64,000 nucleotides of DNA from CALESS01 sp964405455. Its GTDB lineage: Bacteria > Chloroflexota > Anaerolineae > Anaerolineales > Anaerolineaceae. The stretch lies in NCBI GenBank assembly GCA_964405455.1, contig CAYOOA010000001.1, positions 54,871-118,870 of the forward strand, in the 5' to 3' direction. How positions within the stretch are numbered: position 1 is the stretch's first letter; the number at the start of each line of letters is the position of its first letter. Below the pieces are notes generated by a model. It worked only from the letters and a program-made list of their open reading frames with translations. It was not told the origin of the DNA and made no database searches. The position numbers and the translations under genes were made by a program. This document shows, one piece after another, positions 7,706 to 16,168 of the stretch.

Positions 7706-9510
7706 GATTGACCTCCCTCTTCGCCCTGACGGGGGATTTCAGGCAGGGTTTCTTTGGCTTGGTCTGCATCCTCGTGGAATTGCTCCTGGTCCTCTAATTG
7801 GAGGCGATAAATCTCGCGATAAAGCCCATCGTGAGAAAGCAACTCGAGGTGCGTGCCCCGTTCCACGATTCGCCCCTGATCCATGACAAGGATCAGGTCA
7901 GCACGGCGAACGGAAGAAAGGCGCTGAGCGATGATAAAGGTCGTGCGGCCTTCCATCAGGTTTGAAAGTGCTTTTTGAAGAGCGTGTTCTGTCTGGGTAT
8001 CCACGCTGGAGGTGGAATCATCCAGGATGAGGATGCGCGGATCCATCAATAAGGCCCGGGCGATGGCAATCCGCTGGCGTTGGCCGCCGGAAAGGGTTAC
8101 ACCCCGTTCCCCAATAACGGTCTCATAACCCTGGGGTAAATCCTGGATGAAGTCGTGTGCCTGGGCAGCCCGGGCAGCAGCAATGACCTCATCCAGGCTT
8201 GCATCGGGTCGACCGTAGGCTATATTTTCGCGGATCGAGGTGGAAAAGAGCAGCGAAGTCTGCAAAACAATGCCAATCTGGCGACGAAGTTCCACCAAAT
8301 CCAGGTTGCGGACATCCTGACCGTCAACTCGGACTACTCCCTGTGAGATATCATAAAATCGAGGGATCAGGTTCACAAGGGTGGTTTTCCCGGAACCGGT
8401 CGTGCCGATCAGGGCGATTACCTGGTTTGGCTTGATATCCAAATTGATGTCGTATAAGGCAGCAGATTGTTCTCCATCGTAATGGAAGGAAACATTTTCA
8501 AACTCAACCCGGCCGGTGAGTGAAGTCAACGGTGCGGTCGGGGTTGGAGAGGCAATTTCCGGTTTGTGGTCCAAAATTTCACAGATGCGCTGAATGCCGG
8601 CGCTGGCTTCTCCACCCGCATTGACCAACCAGCCCAATTGCTGGGCCGGCATCATCAGGAGGAGAACATAACTGTTGAAAGCAACCAATTCGCCTATCGT
8701 CAACTGATTGTTCATGACCATACGGCCGCCGAACCAGAGGATGAGGATGGTGCTCAGGGTGATCAGCAAGGTGGTAGTAGGCATGATGCGCGACCAATTT
8801 ACATTTACATCCACCTGGGCGTTATAAAGCTGACGGTTGGTTTCATCAAACCGTTCGATTTCATACTTCTCACGGGCAAAGGCGCGCACAACCTGGACGC
8901 CGGTGACATTCTCTTGCAGGCGGGAAGAAAGTTCGCCCAACGTATTGTCCACCCGCAGGAAAAGATAGCCCACACGCTTGCCAAAATCGGTGGTGATGAG
9001 GACCAGCGGGACCAGGGGTAGGAGGGCAATTACGGCCAACAAGGGATGGGCAGAAAACAGGATGATCGTTACTACAACTGAAAGAAGAATCACCCGGATA
9101 AGTTCCACAATTCCATGACCAGTGAAATTTTGGAGCGAGCGGACATCTTCGATCACCCGGCTGATCAACTGGCCGGACTGCATGTGATCGTGATAACCGA
9201 ACGGCATGTGCTGGAGATGATCGTACAACCGATTGCGCAAGTCATAGGCGGTGTGATTTGCGATCCATTCGGCGGTAAAGCGTTCAAAATAATTGAACAC
9301 CGATTTCAATAAACCCAACCCGAGGATGATTAAAGCTGACGCCAGGAGCAATTGACCTTGTCCGGGCTGTAAACCAAAATCCACCACTCTTTGAATGATG
9401 GCCGGTGTGATGGTTTCTATTCCTGTCACTGCAAGCAGTAAAAGGGCAGTGAAAAAAGTCTGCACCCGGTAGGGCCGCAGAAATTCAGACAGACGGAGAA
9501 GTTGTTTCAT
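7702..9510 (-). CDS. ABC exporter half-transporter, subunit with degenerate catalytic site
   Basis: Partner subunit of the exporter (602 aa): membrane domain about 12-310, ATPase domain about 332-570. Walker A GTTGSGKTT is at 369-377 and signature LSGGQ at 473-477. Walker B reads ILILDD, so the catalytic Glu is Asp (D498), and the H-switch reads IIAQR, so the His is Gln (Q529). These two substitutions are the hallmark of the degenerate nucleotide site of heterodimeric exporters. The C-terminal 30 residues are acidic and Gln-rich. Its start shares one base with the stop of the small upstream gene (TAATG), and its stop overlaps the start of the other subunit. This is not a CydCD pair by position: cydAB lies 3 kb away in a separate transcription unit. 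Confidence 0.9.
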   Translation of the reverse strand: MKQLLRLSEFLRPYRVQTFFTALLLLAVTGIETITPAIIQRVVDFGLQPGQGQLLLASALIILGLGLLKSVFNYFERFTAEWIANHTAYDLRNRLYDHLQHMPFGYHDHMQSGQLISRVIEDVRSLQNFTGHGIVELIRVILLSVVVTIILFSAHPLLAVIALLPLVPLVLITTDFGKRVGYLFLRVDNTLGELSSRLQENVTGVQVVRAFAREKYEIERFDETNRQLYNAQVDVNVNWSRIMPTTTLLITLSTILILWFGGRMVMNNQLTIGELVAFNSYVLLLMMPAQQLGWLVNAGGEASAGIQRICEILDHKPEIASPTPTAPLTSLTGRVEFENVSFHYDGEQSAALYDINLDIKPNQVIALIGTTGSGKTTLVNLIPRFYDISQGVVRVDGQDVRNLDLVELRRQIGIVLQTSLLFSTSIRENIAYGRPDASLDEVIAAARAAQAHDFIQDLPQGYETVIGERGVTLSGGQRQRIAIARALLMDPRILILDDSTSSVDTQTEHALQKALSNLMEGRTTFIIAQRLSSVRRADLILVMDQGRIVERGTHLELLSHDGLYREIYRLQLEDQEQFHEDADQAKETLPEIPRQGEEGGQS

Positions 9511-9863
9511 TACGAATTGTTCGTCTCTTCCACGATGAATTGGATCTGTTTCTCATCCAAAGTTATTTCGTCTTCGAAATAGACCCGAGTTTGGAGCATG
9601 AGTGTTGTTGGAAGTTCGATCCCGCGCAGGTGCATCGTGAAAACCATCTTATTTTCAGGGGTTTCAATGATATGCAGGCGGGAGATTTCTTCCCCTGAAT
9701 CTGTCAAGAGCGCCGCTTCCAGGTTTGGGTGCCTGGAAAACGGCGATAGAGTAATATGGACACGAACGCGGCGGCCGTCCGGCCAGGGCTCTACATGGAC
9801 ATCTTCAAAATGGACGGCTTCATTTTCCGAGCCCGATGTGGGATCGGAGGATGTTGATTCCAT
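9510..9863 (-). CDS. Small conserved-looking protein in ABC exporter operon
   Basis: A 117-residue acidic cytoplasmic protein with no signal or membrane segment. I chose the ATG at 9863 because an AAAGGG ribosome-binding site precedes it and it lies after the stop of the DUF1015 gene; an in-frame codon at 9893 would overlap that gene. The sequence alternates beta-strand-like stretches (VHVEPWPDGRRVRVHITLSP, then ISRLHIIETPENKMVFTMHL, then MLQTRVYFEDE), which suggests a small beta-sandwich. I do not recognise a family. Its tight placement, 11 bases behind DUF1015 and overlapping the exporter gene by one base, suggests a role linked to the transporter, but this is inference only. Confidence 0.7.
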   Translation of the reverse strand: MESTSSDPTSGSENEAVHFEDVHVEPWPDGRRVRVHITLSPFSRHPNLEAALLTDSGEEISRLHIIETPENKMVFTMHLRGIELPTTLMLQTRVYFEDEITLDEKQIQFIVEETNNS

Positions 9864-9874
9864 ATTTATCCCTT

Positions 9875-11191
9875 TCAGGCGATCTTCCGGCATTCCATGT
9901 AGAAGCGTTTTTCAATGGCCTCGCCCATGGAGAAAGTTTTACGCGGTAAGGCCCCATCCAGAATGACCGTCTTGAAGAGGTCACTCTTGGGCATGGCCGG
10001 CAGGTAGAAACCCAGGTGGCCGGCGCGGGCCCCCATTTCACAGACGACATCCTCGCCGTGGACATAATCGATCTTTTCCGCACCGCCCTGTTTCAGCCAT
10101 CCATCCAGGAATGCCTGCAGCGTGCCGACAGGCAGGTTGGAGGATGGGTTGGCAACCCGGGCAACCAGGGCGCCCTGCGGGGTGATGATACCAAAAGCCT
10201 GCCTCGCACCGGAAGCAGATTTAACAGCGGCAACCATGGCCTGCGGATTGGCTGCGGATTCCATTGTCAGATTCGTCCCAAAATAGGATTGCATGGCTGC
10301 ATGCCAGTCCGCCTTCACACCAAATAAAACGCGGTGGATTGGTTCGAACTCAAGTCCATGATCATGAACATTTTCAATTTCCACCAGGGCATACCGGGCG
10401 GGATGATCCATGCCGACGTGCGGCTTGATCTTCTCCCAGATTGATTTGGCCGTGGCCAATGAGTGGTTGCCATCCCCGACGGCGAACAACAAAATGCCTT
10501 TGTCGCTACCGACGCCGTATTTTTCATGGAATATGGCCGGCGAGGCCAGGTTTTCCAGCGCGGCGACAACACCAGCTTCCAACTCTGGCGAGCCAACATG
10601 GTATCCAGTCAGATGGCCGCTGCCCAGCATCAAATCCATGTCGTACAGGCGGGGCAAACCAGCTTTCAGGGCTACCAGGGGTTCGATGACAGTCCGATTG
10701 GGATCATCCACCAACACAAGGATATGTGGGACTTCCAGCGGGGCGCCTTCGCGGATGCGGATGCGGGGGGGCAGGCGATCCAGGATTGTGCCTTCGGTGG
10801 CACGGATCAGGCTTTGTGATCCCTTGCTGAAATCGTAGCATTCAAGGTCCAGGGCGAGCATCAGACCGTAGCGGGTCCTTCCGGCTACCTGGCGTTCCAC
10901 AAGGATTAATCCATCTGTTGGCTGTAAAATCCCCTGGTCCAGGTAATTCCGCATGGCCTGCTGGGTGGATTGGATACGGGCTGTTTCCTCGGAGGTGTTC
11001 AAGTACACTTCCGGGAGGATCATTTGAAAAGTGGATGGGGATCCAGCCGTTATCCGGGCTACCTGGTCCCAGTATTCAGGCTGTGATGTGAACTGGTCGC
11101 AGGCAATTACCGCCCATTTTGAGAGGTCCACGCCGGATTTGGGGAGGAGAATGTTACCGGTCTGGATGCCAAGAGAAGGATATCTATTCAT
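9875..11191 (-). CDS. DUF1015 family protein
   Basis: A 438-residue cytoplasmic protein of the DUF1015 family, whose biochemical role is unknown. Recognisable family features are the N-terminal AVIACDQFTSQPEYW segment (about residues 28-42), the long middle domain with GILLFAVGDGNHSLATAKSIWE (about 234-255) and the HRVLFG segment (about 285). The GDGNHSLATAK motif is the most conserved piece of the family. A GGAGA ribosome-binding site precedes the ATG. It is the first gene of an operon running into the small protein and the heterodimeric ABC exporter. A TACAAT box about 30 bases upstream (minus strand, 11222-11227) could be its -10 element, but the -35 is poor. Confidence 0.85.
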   Translation of the reverse strand: MNRYPSLGIQTGNILLPKSGVDLSKWAVIACDQFTSQPEYWDQVARITAGSPSTFQMILPEVYLNTSEETARIQSTQQAMRNYLDQGILQPTDGLILVERQVAGRTRYGLMLALDLECYDFSKGSQSLIRATEGTILDRLPPRIRIREGAPLEVPHILVLVDDPNRTVIEPLVALKAGLPRLYDMDLMLGSGHLTGYHVGSPELEAGVVAALENLASPAIFHEKYGVGSDKGILLFAVGDGNHSLATAKSIWEKIKPHVGMDHPARYALVEIENVHDHGLEFEPIHRVLFGVKADWHAAMQSYFGTNLTMESAANPQAMVAAVKSASGARQAFGIITPQGALVARVANPSSNLPVGTLQAFLDGWLKQGGAEKIDYVHGEDVVCEMGARAGHLGFYLPAMPKSDLFKTVILDGALPRKTFSMGEAIEKRFYMECRKIA

Positions 11192-11303
11192 GGAATTCTC
11201 CGAGTTTGTAGTCTTTCAAACATTGTACTCCATAGAGGAAATCAGATGGAAAAATTGTGATTTCCATCATCCGGAAAGGTGAAATATATTACCAGAATGA
11301 AAA

Positions 11304-11328
11304 ACCAGCCCGGGTTAACCGGGCTGGT
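11304..11328 (-). terminator. Rho-independent terminator of degV
   Basis: A perfect 10-bp stem ACCAGCCCGG / CCGGGCTGGT with a 5-base loop (11314-11318) lies 29 bases beyond the degV stop, followed on the minus strand by TTTTCATTCT. Confidence 0.75.
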
Positions 11329-11357
11329 GAGGCAGTTCATTTAAAAAACGTGATGAA

Positions 11358-12215
11358 TTACATTCCGGCCATAAAGCAAAATCCAAGGGCACCGGGGCCG
11401 ATATGGGTGCCGATGACCGGACTAACATCGCTTAACATAGCTTCGCTGACATCCGCTACCTGAAAACGTTCCCGCGCCCGGCCAAGCAAAGCCTGGGCTT
11501 CCTGGGGCGCATTGGCGTGCAAAGCAGCCATGCGGATAGGGCGGCGCTTGTCGATCCGTTGTTCAGCTAAAGCAATTAACCGATCAACTGCTTTGCCCAT
11601 CGTACGAACGCGTTCCACAGCCTCGATGCGACCATTACGCAACTCCAGGATGGGCTTGAGATTTAGCATGGTGCCCAGAAAAGCAGCCCCGCCACCGATG
11701 CGGCCGCCGCGGTGGAGGAATTCGAGGGTGTCCACCAGGAGAAGGACGCCGGTATGCTGCACAGCTCTTTCAGCCAGGGCATGACATTCTGCCAGAGATG
11801 CACCCTGAGCTGCAGCACGGGCAGTCATCAATACATTGAACCCCAGGGCCATGCCTGAGGAAAGGGAATCGACGATATCAATTCTTGCTCCGGGGAACAT
11901 GCTACGCGCCTGGATGGCTGAATCGATGGTCCCGGATAACTTGGAGGAGATGTGGATGCATAAAATATCATAACCCTGGTTAAGCAGGGTGTTGAACGCT
12001 TCCTGGAACTGTCCGGGTGTCGCCTGACTGGTGGTGGGAAGGACTTTAGCCGTCTTCAGCCGCTCGTAAAATTGAGCCGGGGCTATATCAACGCCATCCA
12101 GCAGTACCTCGGATCCAAAGATGCATTGGAGGGGCAGGACTGTGATTGGGAGACTGCCAATCACATCTTTTGGAATATAAGCTGTACTATCAGTCACAAT
12201 GGCGACACGGGCCAT
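11358..12215 (-). CDS. DegV family fatty-acid-binding protein
   Basis: DegV/FakB-type proteins bind a fatty acid, and in Firmicutes they present it to the FakA kinase for phosphorylation and phospholipid synthesis. The 285-residue protein shows the DegV opening VAIVTDSTAYIP, the TSQATPGQF segment, ISSKLSGTIDSA and the C-terminal IGTHIGPGALG motif that contacts the lipid carboxylate in the family. The start is the ATG at 12215, preceded by an AGGAGG ribosome-binding site at 6 bases; a TTG two codons earlier would overlap that site. It is a single-gene unit with its own terminator. No fakA is in the window, so partnership cannot be judged here. Confidence 0.9.
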   Translation of the reverse strand: MARVAIVTDSTAYIPKDVIGSLPITVLPLQCIFGSEVLLDGVDIAPAQFYERLKTAKVLPTTSQATPGQFQEAFNTLLNQGYDILCIHISSKLSGTIDSAIQARSMFPGARIDIVDSLSSGMALGFNVLMTARAAAQGASLAECHALAERAVQHTGVLLLVDTLEFLHRGGRIGGGAAFLGTMLNLKPILELRNGRIEAVERVRTMGKAVDRLIALAEQRIDKRRPIRMAALHANAPQEAQALLGRARERFQVADVSEAMLSDVSPVIGTHIGPGALGFCFMAGM

Positions 12216-12502
12216 AAACAACCTCCTTTGAAATCTATCAGTAAAATACGGTTATTAAAACACTCCCGGGTGTTCGAGGTTACGATAGAAAAAACTCACC
12301 TATAAAGGATGGCTTATAGAGAATTCGCCATAAGTAATCATGTCGGTATCTCCGATCATCCTCCAAATAAGAGTAAAATTCAAGTAATTTGAAATTGCTC
12401 GTTTGCCCCCGGTAATCTTTATTGAACAGCTTATAATTAACCAAAATTCAAAACTGGAATCCTATTCATATTTGGTTAGAATAATCCTTTCAGGGAGGGC
12501 TT
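12216..12502. promoter_or_regulatory. Divergent intergenic region degV / cydAB
   Basis: This 287-base AT-rich region separates divergent degV and cydA. It holds two dyads. One is AACAC-N6-GTGTT at 12259-12274. The other is at 12313-12334, with arms CTTAT/ATAAG around a central GAATTC. A TATAAT box at 12432-12437 (plus strand) could be a cydA -10, but no good -35 sits at 17 bases. A GGGAGG ribosome-binding site precedes cydA. The dyads are candidate operator sites, for example for a redox-responsive regulator; neither matches the Rex or FNR consensus as I know them. Confidence 0.45.
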
Positions 12503-13882
12503 ATGGATCTGGTAGCTTTGTCACGCTGGCAATTTGCTATAACATGCGTCTATCATTTTTTCTTTGTCCCATTAACACTGGGACTATCGGTGTTGGTGGC
12601 CATCATGGAAACCATGTATGTGCGGACCAATAACCCGGTGTACAAGCAGATGGCGCAGTTCTGGGGAAAGTTGTTCCTGATCAATTTCGCCATGGGCGTT
12701 GTTACCGGGATTGTGATGGAATTCCAATTTGGGATGAACTGGTCGGAGTATTCCCGCTTTGTGGGGGATATCTTTGGAGCGCCACTCGCCATTGAAGCAC
12801 TACTGGCCTTCTTCCTGGAGTCCACATTCCTGGGGATCTGGATTTTTGGTTGGGAAAAGTTATCCAAGAAATTACATGCAGCTGCCATCTGGTTGGTGGC
12901 CATTGGTTCTAATCTTTCAGCCTTGTGGATCTTGATCGCCAACTCCTTCATGCAGGAACCGGTAGGCTACCAACTAGTGGAAAACGGTACCCGGGCGGAA
13001 CTGGTTGACTTTGGGAAGGTGGTTTTCAATCCAAATGTCTGGCAGCAATTCCCTCACGTGGTTCTTTCCGGTTTTACAACTGCCTCAATTTTCATCCTGG
13101 GAATTAGTGCTTACCACTTATTGCGGAAAAAATCGGTCGATTTCTTCCGTCGGTCGGTGCAAATTGCAGCCATTTTTGGGCTTGTCTCTGCGCTGCTCGT
13201 TATGCTGGTCGGTCACAGTCAAGGCCAGCACATGGTCAAAACACAGCCGATGAAAATGGCGGCTGCCGAAGCACTCTGGAAGAGCATGGATCCAGCCTCT
13301 TTCTCCTTGATCACAATTGGGAACGAGCCGGAGAGGAGAGATGTATTTTCTATCCGTATTCCCGGAGTGCTGAGCTTTCTGGCATATAACAAATTCTCCG
13401 GGGAGGTCAAAGGTATCCTGGACTTGCAGGCAGAATATGAGAAAACCTATGGCCCCGGCAACTACATCCCGCCGATAGCTGTCAGTTATTGGGCGTTTCG
13501 CATCATGATCGGGGCTGGTATGTTGATGTTCCTGCTGATCGGATATCTTTTGTACCTGTCGATGAAGAAAAAAGAATTGCCACGCAATCGGTGGACCGGG
13601 CTGCTGCCATTGATGATCGGGTTGCCATATTTTGCCAATACCGCCGGGTGGATGTTAACTGAACTAGGGCGGCAGCCATGGGTGGTTTTCGGAATCTTAA
13701 AAACCGATGATGCCGTTTCCAAAGTGGTGAAGCCCGGCATGGTTCTTTCTTCTCTGCTGATTTTCACGCTTCTGTATGGGGTCTTGATGGCGGCAGATAT
13801 ATACCTTCTTGCCAAATTTGCCAAAGCGGGTCCTGTTGAACCGGGCAAACGCCTGGTGGAAGAAGAATCCTACTACGAATAG
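12503..13882 (+). CDS. cydA: Cytochrome bd ubiquinol/menaquinol oxidase subunit I
   Basis: Catalytic subunit of the bd-type terminal oxidase, a membrane complex that oxidises quinol and reduces O2 to water without pumping protons. The 459-residue protein has nine-helix hydrophobicity and the expected haem ligands: H18 (CVYHFF, haem b595), the His in FPHVVLSG (haem b558) and the Met in FRIMIG (haem b558). The GRQPW quinol-oxidase motif is present (LGRQPWVV). It is shorter than the 520-residue E. coli enzyme and fits the short-Q-loop type. GGGAGG ribosome-binding site, ATG start. It is followed after 9 bases by cydB. No cydX-like small ORF or cydCD genes are visible nearby. Confidence 0.95.
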   Translation: MDLVALSRWQFAITCVYHFFFVPLTLGLSVLVAIMETMYVRTNNPVYKQMAQFWGKLFLINFAMGVVTGIVMEFQFGMNWSEYSRFVGDIFGAPLAIEALLAFFLESTFLGIWIFGWEKLSKKLHAAAIWLVAIGSNLSALWILIANSFMQEPVGYQLVENGTRAELVDFGKVVFNPNVWQQFPHVVLSGFTTASIFILGISAYHLLRKKSVDFFRRSVQIAAIFGLVSALLVMLVGHSQGQHMVKTQPMKMAAAEALWKSMDPASFSLITIGNEPERRDVFSIRIPGVLSFLAYNKFSGEVKGILDLQAEYEKTYGPGNYIPPIAVSYWAFRIMIGAGMLMFLLIGYLLYLSMKKKELPRNRWTGLLPLMIGLPYFANTAGWMLTELGRQPWVVFGILKTDDAVSKVVKPGMVLSSLLIFTLLYGVLMAADIYLLAKFAKAGPVEPGKRLVEEESYYE

Positions 13883-13891
13883 GAGGGTGCT

Positions 13892-14917
13892 ATGGATCTG
13901 AATACAGTCTGGTTCATTTTGATTGCGATACTCTGGACAGGGTATTTTGCCCTGGATGGTTTTGATCTTGGAGCCGGCATTTTATTGCCCTTCCTCGGCA
14001 AGGATGATACAAAGCGGCGAATCATCCTCAACACCATTGGCCCCCACTGGGATGGCAATGAAGTCTGGCTGATTACTGCCGGGGGAGCAACCTTTGCCGC
14101 TTTTCCGGGGTGGTATGCAACGCTGTTTAGCGGGTTTTACCTACCCTTATTCTTGATCCTGGTGGCACTGATTCTGCGTGGGGTGGCATTTGAGTTCCGC
14201 AGCAAGGATGAGAACCCGTTATGGAGAAAATTATGGGACTGGTGTGCATTTGTGGGCAGCTTGATTCCTGCCTTGCTGTTCGGAGTGGCATTTGCCAATT
14301 TTGTTCGCGGGGTTCCGATTGATGCTCAATTACAGTATGCCGGCGGATTCTGGAATCTTTTGAATCCGTTTGCATTGCTGGGTGGATTGGTTTCGCTGAC
14401 CGGTTTCACTTTATACGGTGCTTTGTTCCTGACGATTAAAACTAGCGGGACTCTTATGGAAGCTGCGCAAAAAATTGCCTGGCGAATGTGGCTGGTGGTG
14501 GTGATTATTTTCGCCACCTATACTATTTCCTCCTATTTCGTCCTTGATGTCGTGAACAAGCTGGGCATCAACCCGGGTGTGCCGCCGATTTTTGCGGCGT
14601 TGGCCCTTTTGAGTGCAGGCTGGTTCATCCGGAATCAACAAGACGGTTGGGCATTCACAATGGCAGCCCTCACGATTATCCTTTCCATGACAACCATCTT
14701 TATTGAGTTGTATCCAAATGTACTGGTATCGTTGGGAAACCCGGCCAATAACCTGACTATTTACAATGTCTCTTCCAGCCAGACCACCCTGCGGTTGATG
14801 TCCATCATCGCGATTATTTTTGTGCCCATTGTCCTGGCTTACCAGGCCTGGGCATATCGGATCTTCAGGAAGCGGATATCGGACTCACCAGAGGATATCA
14901 AATCGCTAAAGTATTAA
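13892..14917 (+). CDS. cydB: Cytochrome bd oxidase subunit II
   Basis: Second membrane subunit of the bd oxidase (341 aa). It starts with the family motif LWTGYFALDGFDLGAG (about residues 11-26) and continues with the GPHWDGNEVWL segment (about 49-59), both diagnostic of CydB, then multiple hydrophobic helices to the C-terminus. It is co-transcribed with cydA (9-base gap, GGAGG ribosome-binding site overlapping the cydA stop region). In an otherwise fermentative gene set the pair suggests oxygen scavenging or microaerobic respiration. A strong terminator follows. Confidence 0.95.
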   Translation: MDLNTVWFILIAILWTGYFALDGFDLGAGILLPFLGKDDTKRRIILNTIGPHWDGNEVWLITAGGATFAAFPGWYATLFSGFYLPLFLILVALILRGVAFEFRSKDENPLWRKLWDWCAFVGSLIPALLFGVAFANFVRGVPIDAQLQYAGGFWNLLNPFALLGGLVSLTGFTLYGALFLTIKTSGTLMEAAQKIAWRMWLVVVIIFATYTISSYFVLDVVNKLGINPGVPPIFAALALLSAGWFIRNQQDGWAFTMAALTIILSMTTIFIELYPNVLVSLGNPANNLTIYNVSSSQTTLRLMSIIAIIFVPIVLAYQAWAYRIFRKRISDSPEDIKSLKY

Positions 14918-14924
14918 TGGATGT

Positions 14925-14953
14925 AGTCGGGGTATTTACCCCGACTTTTCTTT
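14925..14953 (+). terminator. Terminator of cydAB
   Basis: A 10-bp stem AGTCGGGGTA / TACCCCGACT (14925-14934 and 14937-14946; inner A-T pairs probably open to form the loop) is followed by TTCTTT. It lies 7 bases after the cydB stop. Confidence 0.8.
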
Positions 14954-14979
14954 ACCATTCCAGACAGATGGCGTAGAAT
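14951..14979 (+). promoter_or_regulatory. Predicted sigma-70-type promoter for the RidA gene
   Basis: TTTACC (14951-14956), a 17-base spacer and TAGAAT (14974-14979) lie 37 bases before the RidA start. The -35 overlaps the T-tail of the cydAB terminator. Confidence 0.5.
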
Positions 14980-15015
14980 GGATGGATAATCTCCCATAAG
15001 AAAGGTTTCTATAAA

Positions 15016-15453
15016 ATGTGTGATTGTTGTGAGAAAAAAGTTATCAAGACCGATAAAGCCCCCAAGGCGCTGGGTCCATATTCGGTTGCGATCGTTGCCA
15101 ATGGCTTTGTGTTCACGTCCGGCCAGGTGGGGTTGGATCCGGTGACCAATAATATTGTTGAAGGCGGCATCGAAGCTGAAACCCGCCAAGTTTTGACGAA
15201 TCTTAAAAACGTATTGGAAGCCTCATCCAGCAACCTGGGTTTGGTTGTCAAATGCACGGTGTTCCTGCGCGATATGAATGATTTTGCTAAAATGAATGCC
15301 ATTTACGGCGAATTCTTCACGGAGAACTTCCCTGGGCGTTCAGCCGTCCAGGTGGCAGCCTTGCCCAAGAATGCCGCTGTGGAAATTGAATGCGTGGCGC
15401 TCGTTGAATGCGAATGTGAAGAGGGTGAATGCTGCTGCGGTAAAGAGAAGTAA
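15016..15453 (+). CDS. RidA/YjgF family protein with cysteine-rich termini
   Basis: RidA proteins hydrolyse reactive enamine/imine intermediates released by PLP enzymes. The core of this 145-residue protein is typical: KTDKAPKALGPYS near the N-terminus, then FTSGQVGLDP, the YGEFF segment and PGRSAVQVAALPKNAAVEIECVA, including the Arg of the active site. Unusually, the N-terminus is MCDCCEKK and the C-terminus adds about 15 residues with cysteines in ECECEEGECCCGKEK, giving seven extra Cys outside the core. RidA normally ends soon after the conserved IE..A segment. The tails could bind metal or form redox disulfides (inference). It is followed by a two-component pair 31 bases downstream. AAAGG-like ribosome-binding site. 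Confidence 0.9.
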   Translation: MCDCCEKKVIKTDKAPKALGPYSVAIVANGFVFTSGQVGLDPVTNNIVEGGIEAETRQVLTNLKNVLEASSSNLGLVVKCTVFLRDMNDFAKMNAIYGEFFTENFPGRSAVQVAALPKNAAVEIECVALVECECEEGECCCGKEK

Positions 15454-15484
15454 CCCGCATCCATCCTGGAGAAAATAACGAGTT

Positions 15485-16168
15485 ATGACCGGCGAGCGCA
15501 TCCTGGTGGTGGATGATGAGGAAAATATCATCCAACTGGTCAGGCTGTACCTGGAGCGGGATGGTTTCAAAGTAAATTCAGAAACCAATGGTAAGGCTGC
15601 CCTGGAGCAAATCCAAAAGGAGTCTCCCGACCTGGTCATTTTGGACGTGATGCTGCCCGAAGTGGACGGTTTTGAAATTTGCCGCCGGCTTCGGGCAGCC
15701 GACAATCCAGTTGCCATCATCATGCTCACCGCCCGCGATGAGGACATCGATAAGATTCTAGGCCTCGAGCTAGGCGCGGATGATTATTTGACCAAGCCCT
15801 TCAATCCGCGTGAGTTGACGGCCAGGGTGAAAGCCATCCTGCGTAGAACTGAGCATCCAAATCCAATTCAAAAGGAATCCTCTCTACAAATAGGCAATCT
15901 AGACATTGATTTTGACCGGCGTGAAGTTCACTGTGCCGGCTATTTGGTTAATTTACGTACCCAGGAGTTTGAAGTCCTGGCAGCCCTCTGCCGCAACCGG
16001 GGACGGGTTCTCACCCGTGAACAACTATTAAACCAGGCCTGGGGTTACGACTTCGCCGGGCAAACCAGAACGGTGGATGTACATGTGGCACAGCTTCGCC
16101 ATAAATTGACAGGATGGACGGCCAGCATAGAAACCGTCACCGGGGTTGGATACAAACTGGCGGGGTGA
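15485..16168 (+). CDS. OmpR/PhoB-family response regulator
   Basis: DNA-binding response regulator (227 aa). The receiver domain (about 4-118) has the acidic pocket D10/D11, phosphoacceptor D54 (LVILDVMLP), T82 and K104 (TKPF). The winged-helix Trans_reg_C domain (about 130-227) ends with the usual RTVDVHVAQLRHKL and VTGVGYKL segments. It is phosphorylated by the histidine kinase encoded immediately downstream; the genes overlap by one base (TGATG). Target genes are unknown; the downstream envelope genes are candidates by position only. Confidence 0.93.
   Translation: MTGERILVVDDEENIIQLVRLYLERDGFKVNSETNGKAALEQIQKESPDLVILDVMLPEVDGFEICRRLRAADNPVAIIMLTARDEDIDKILGLELGADDYLTKPFNPRELTARVKAILRRTEHPNPIQKESSLQIGNLDIDFDRREVHCAGYLVNLRTQEFEVLAALCRNRGRVLTREQLLNQAWGYDFAGQTRTVDVHVAQLRHKLTGWTASIETVTGVGYKLAG

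Noticed and set aside
5918..9510. CydDC, assembly transporter for cytochrome bd, given cydAB nearby
   Set aside because: Different transcription unit, opposite strand and intervening DUF1015 and degV genes; the sequences show general exporter features only.
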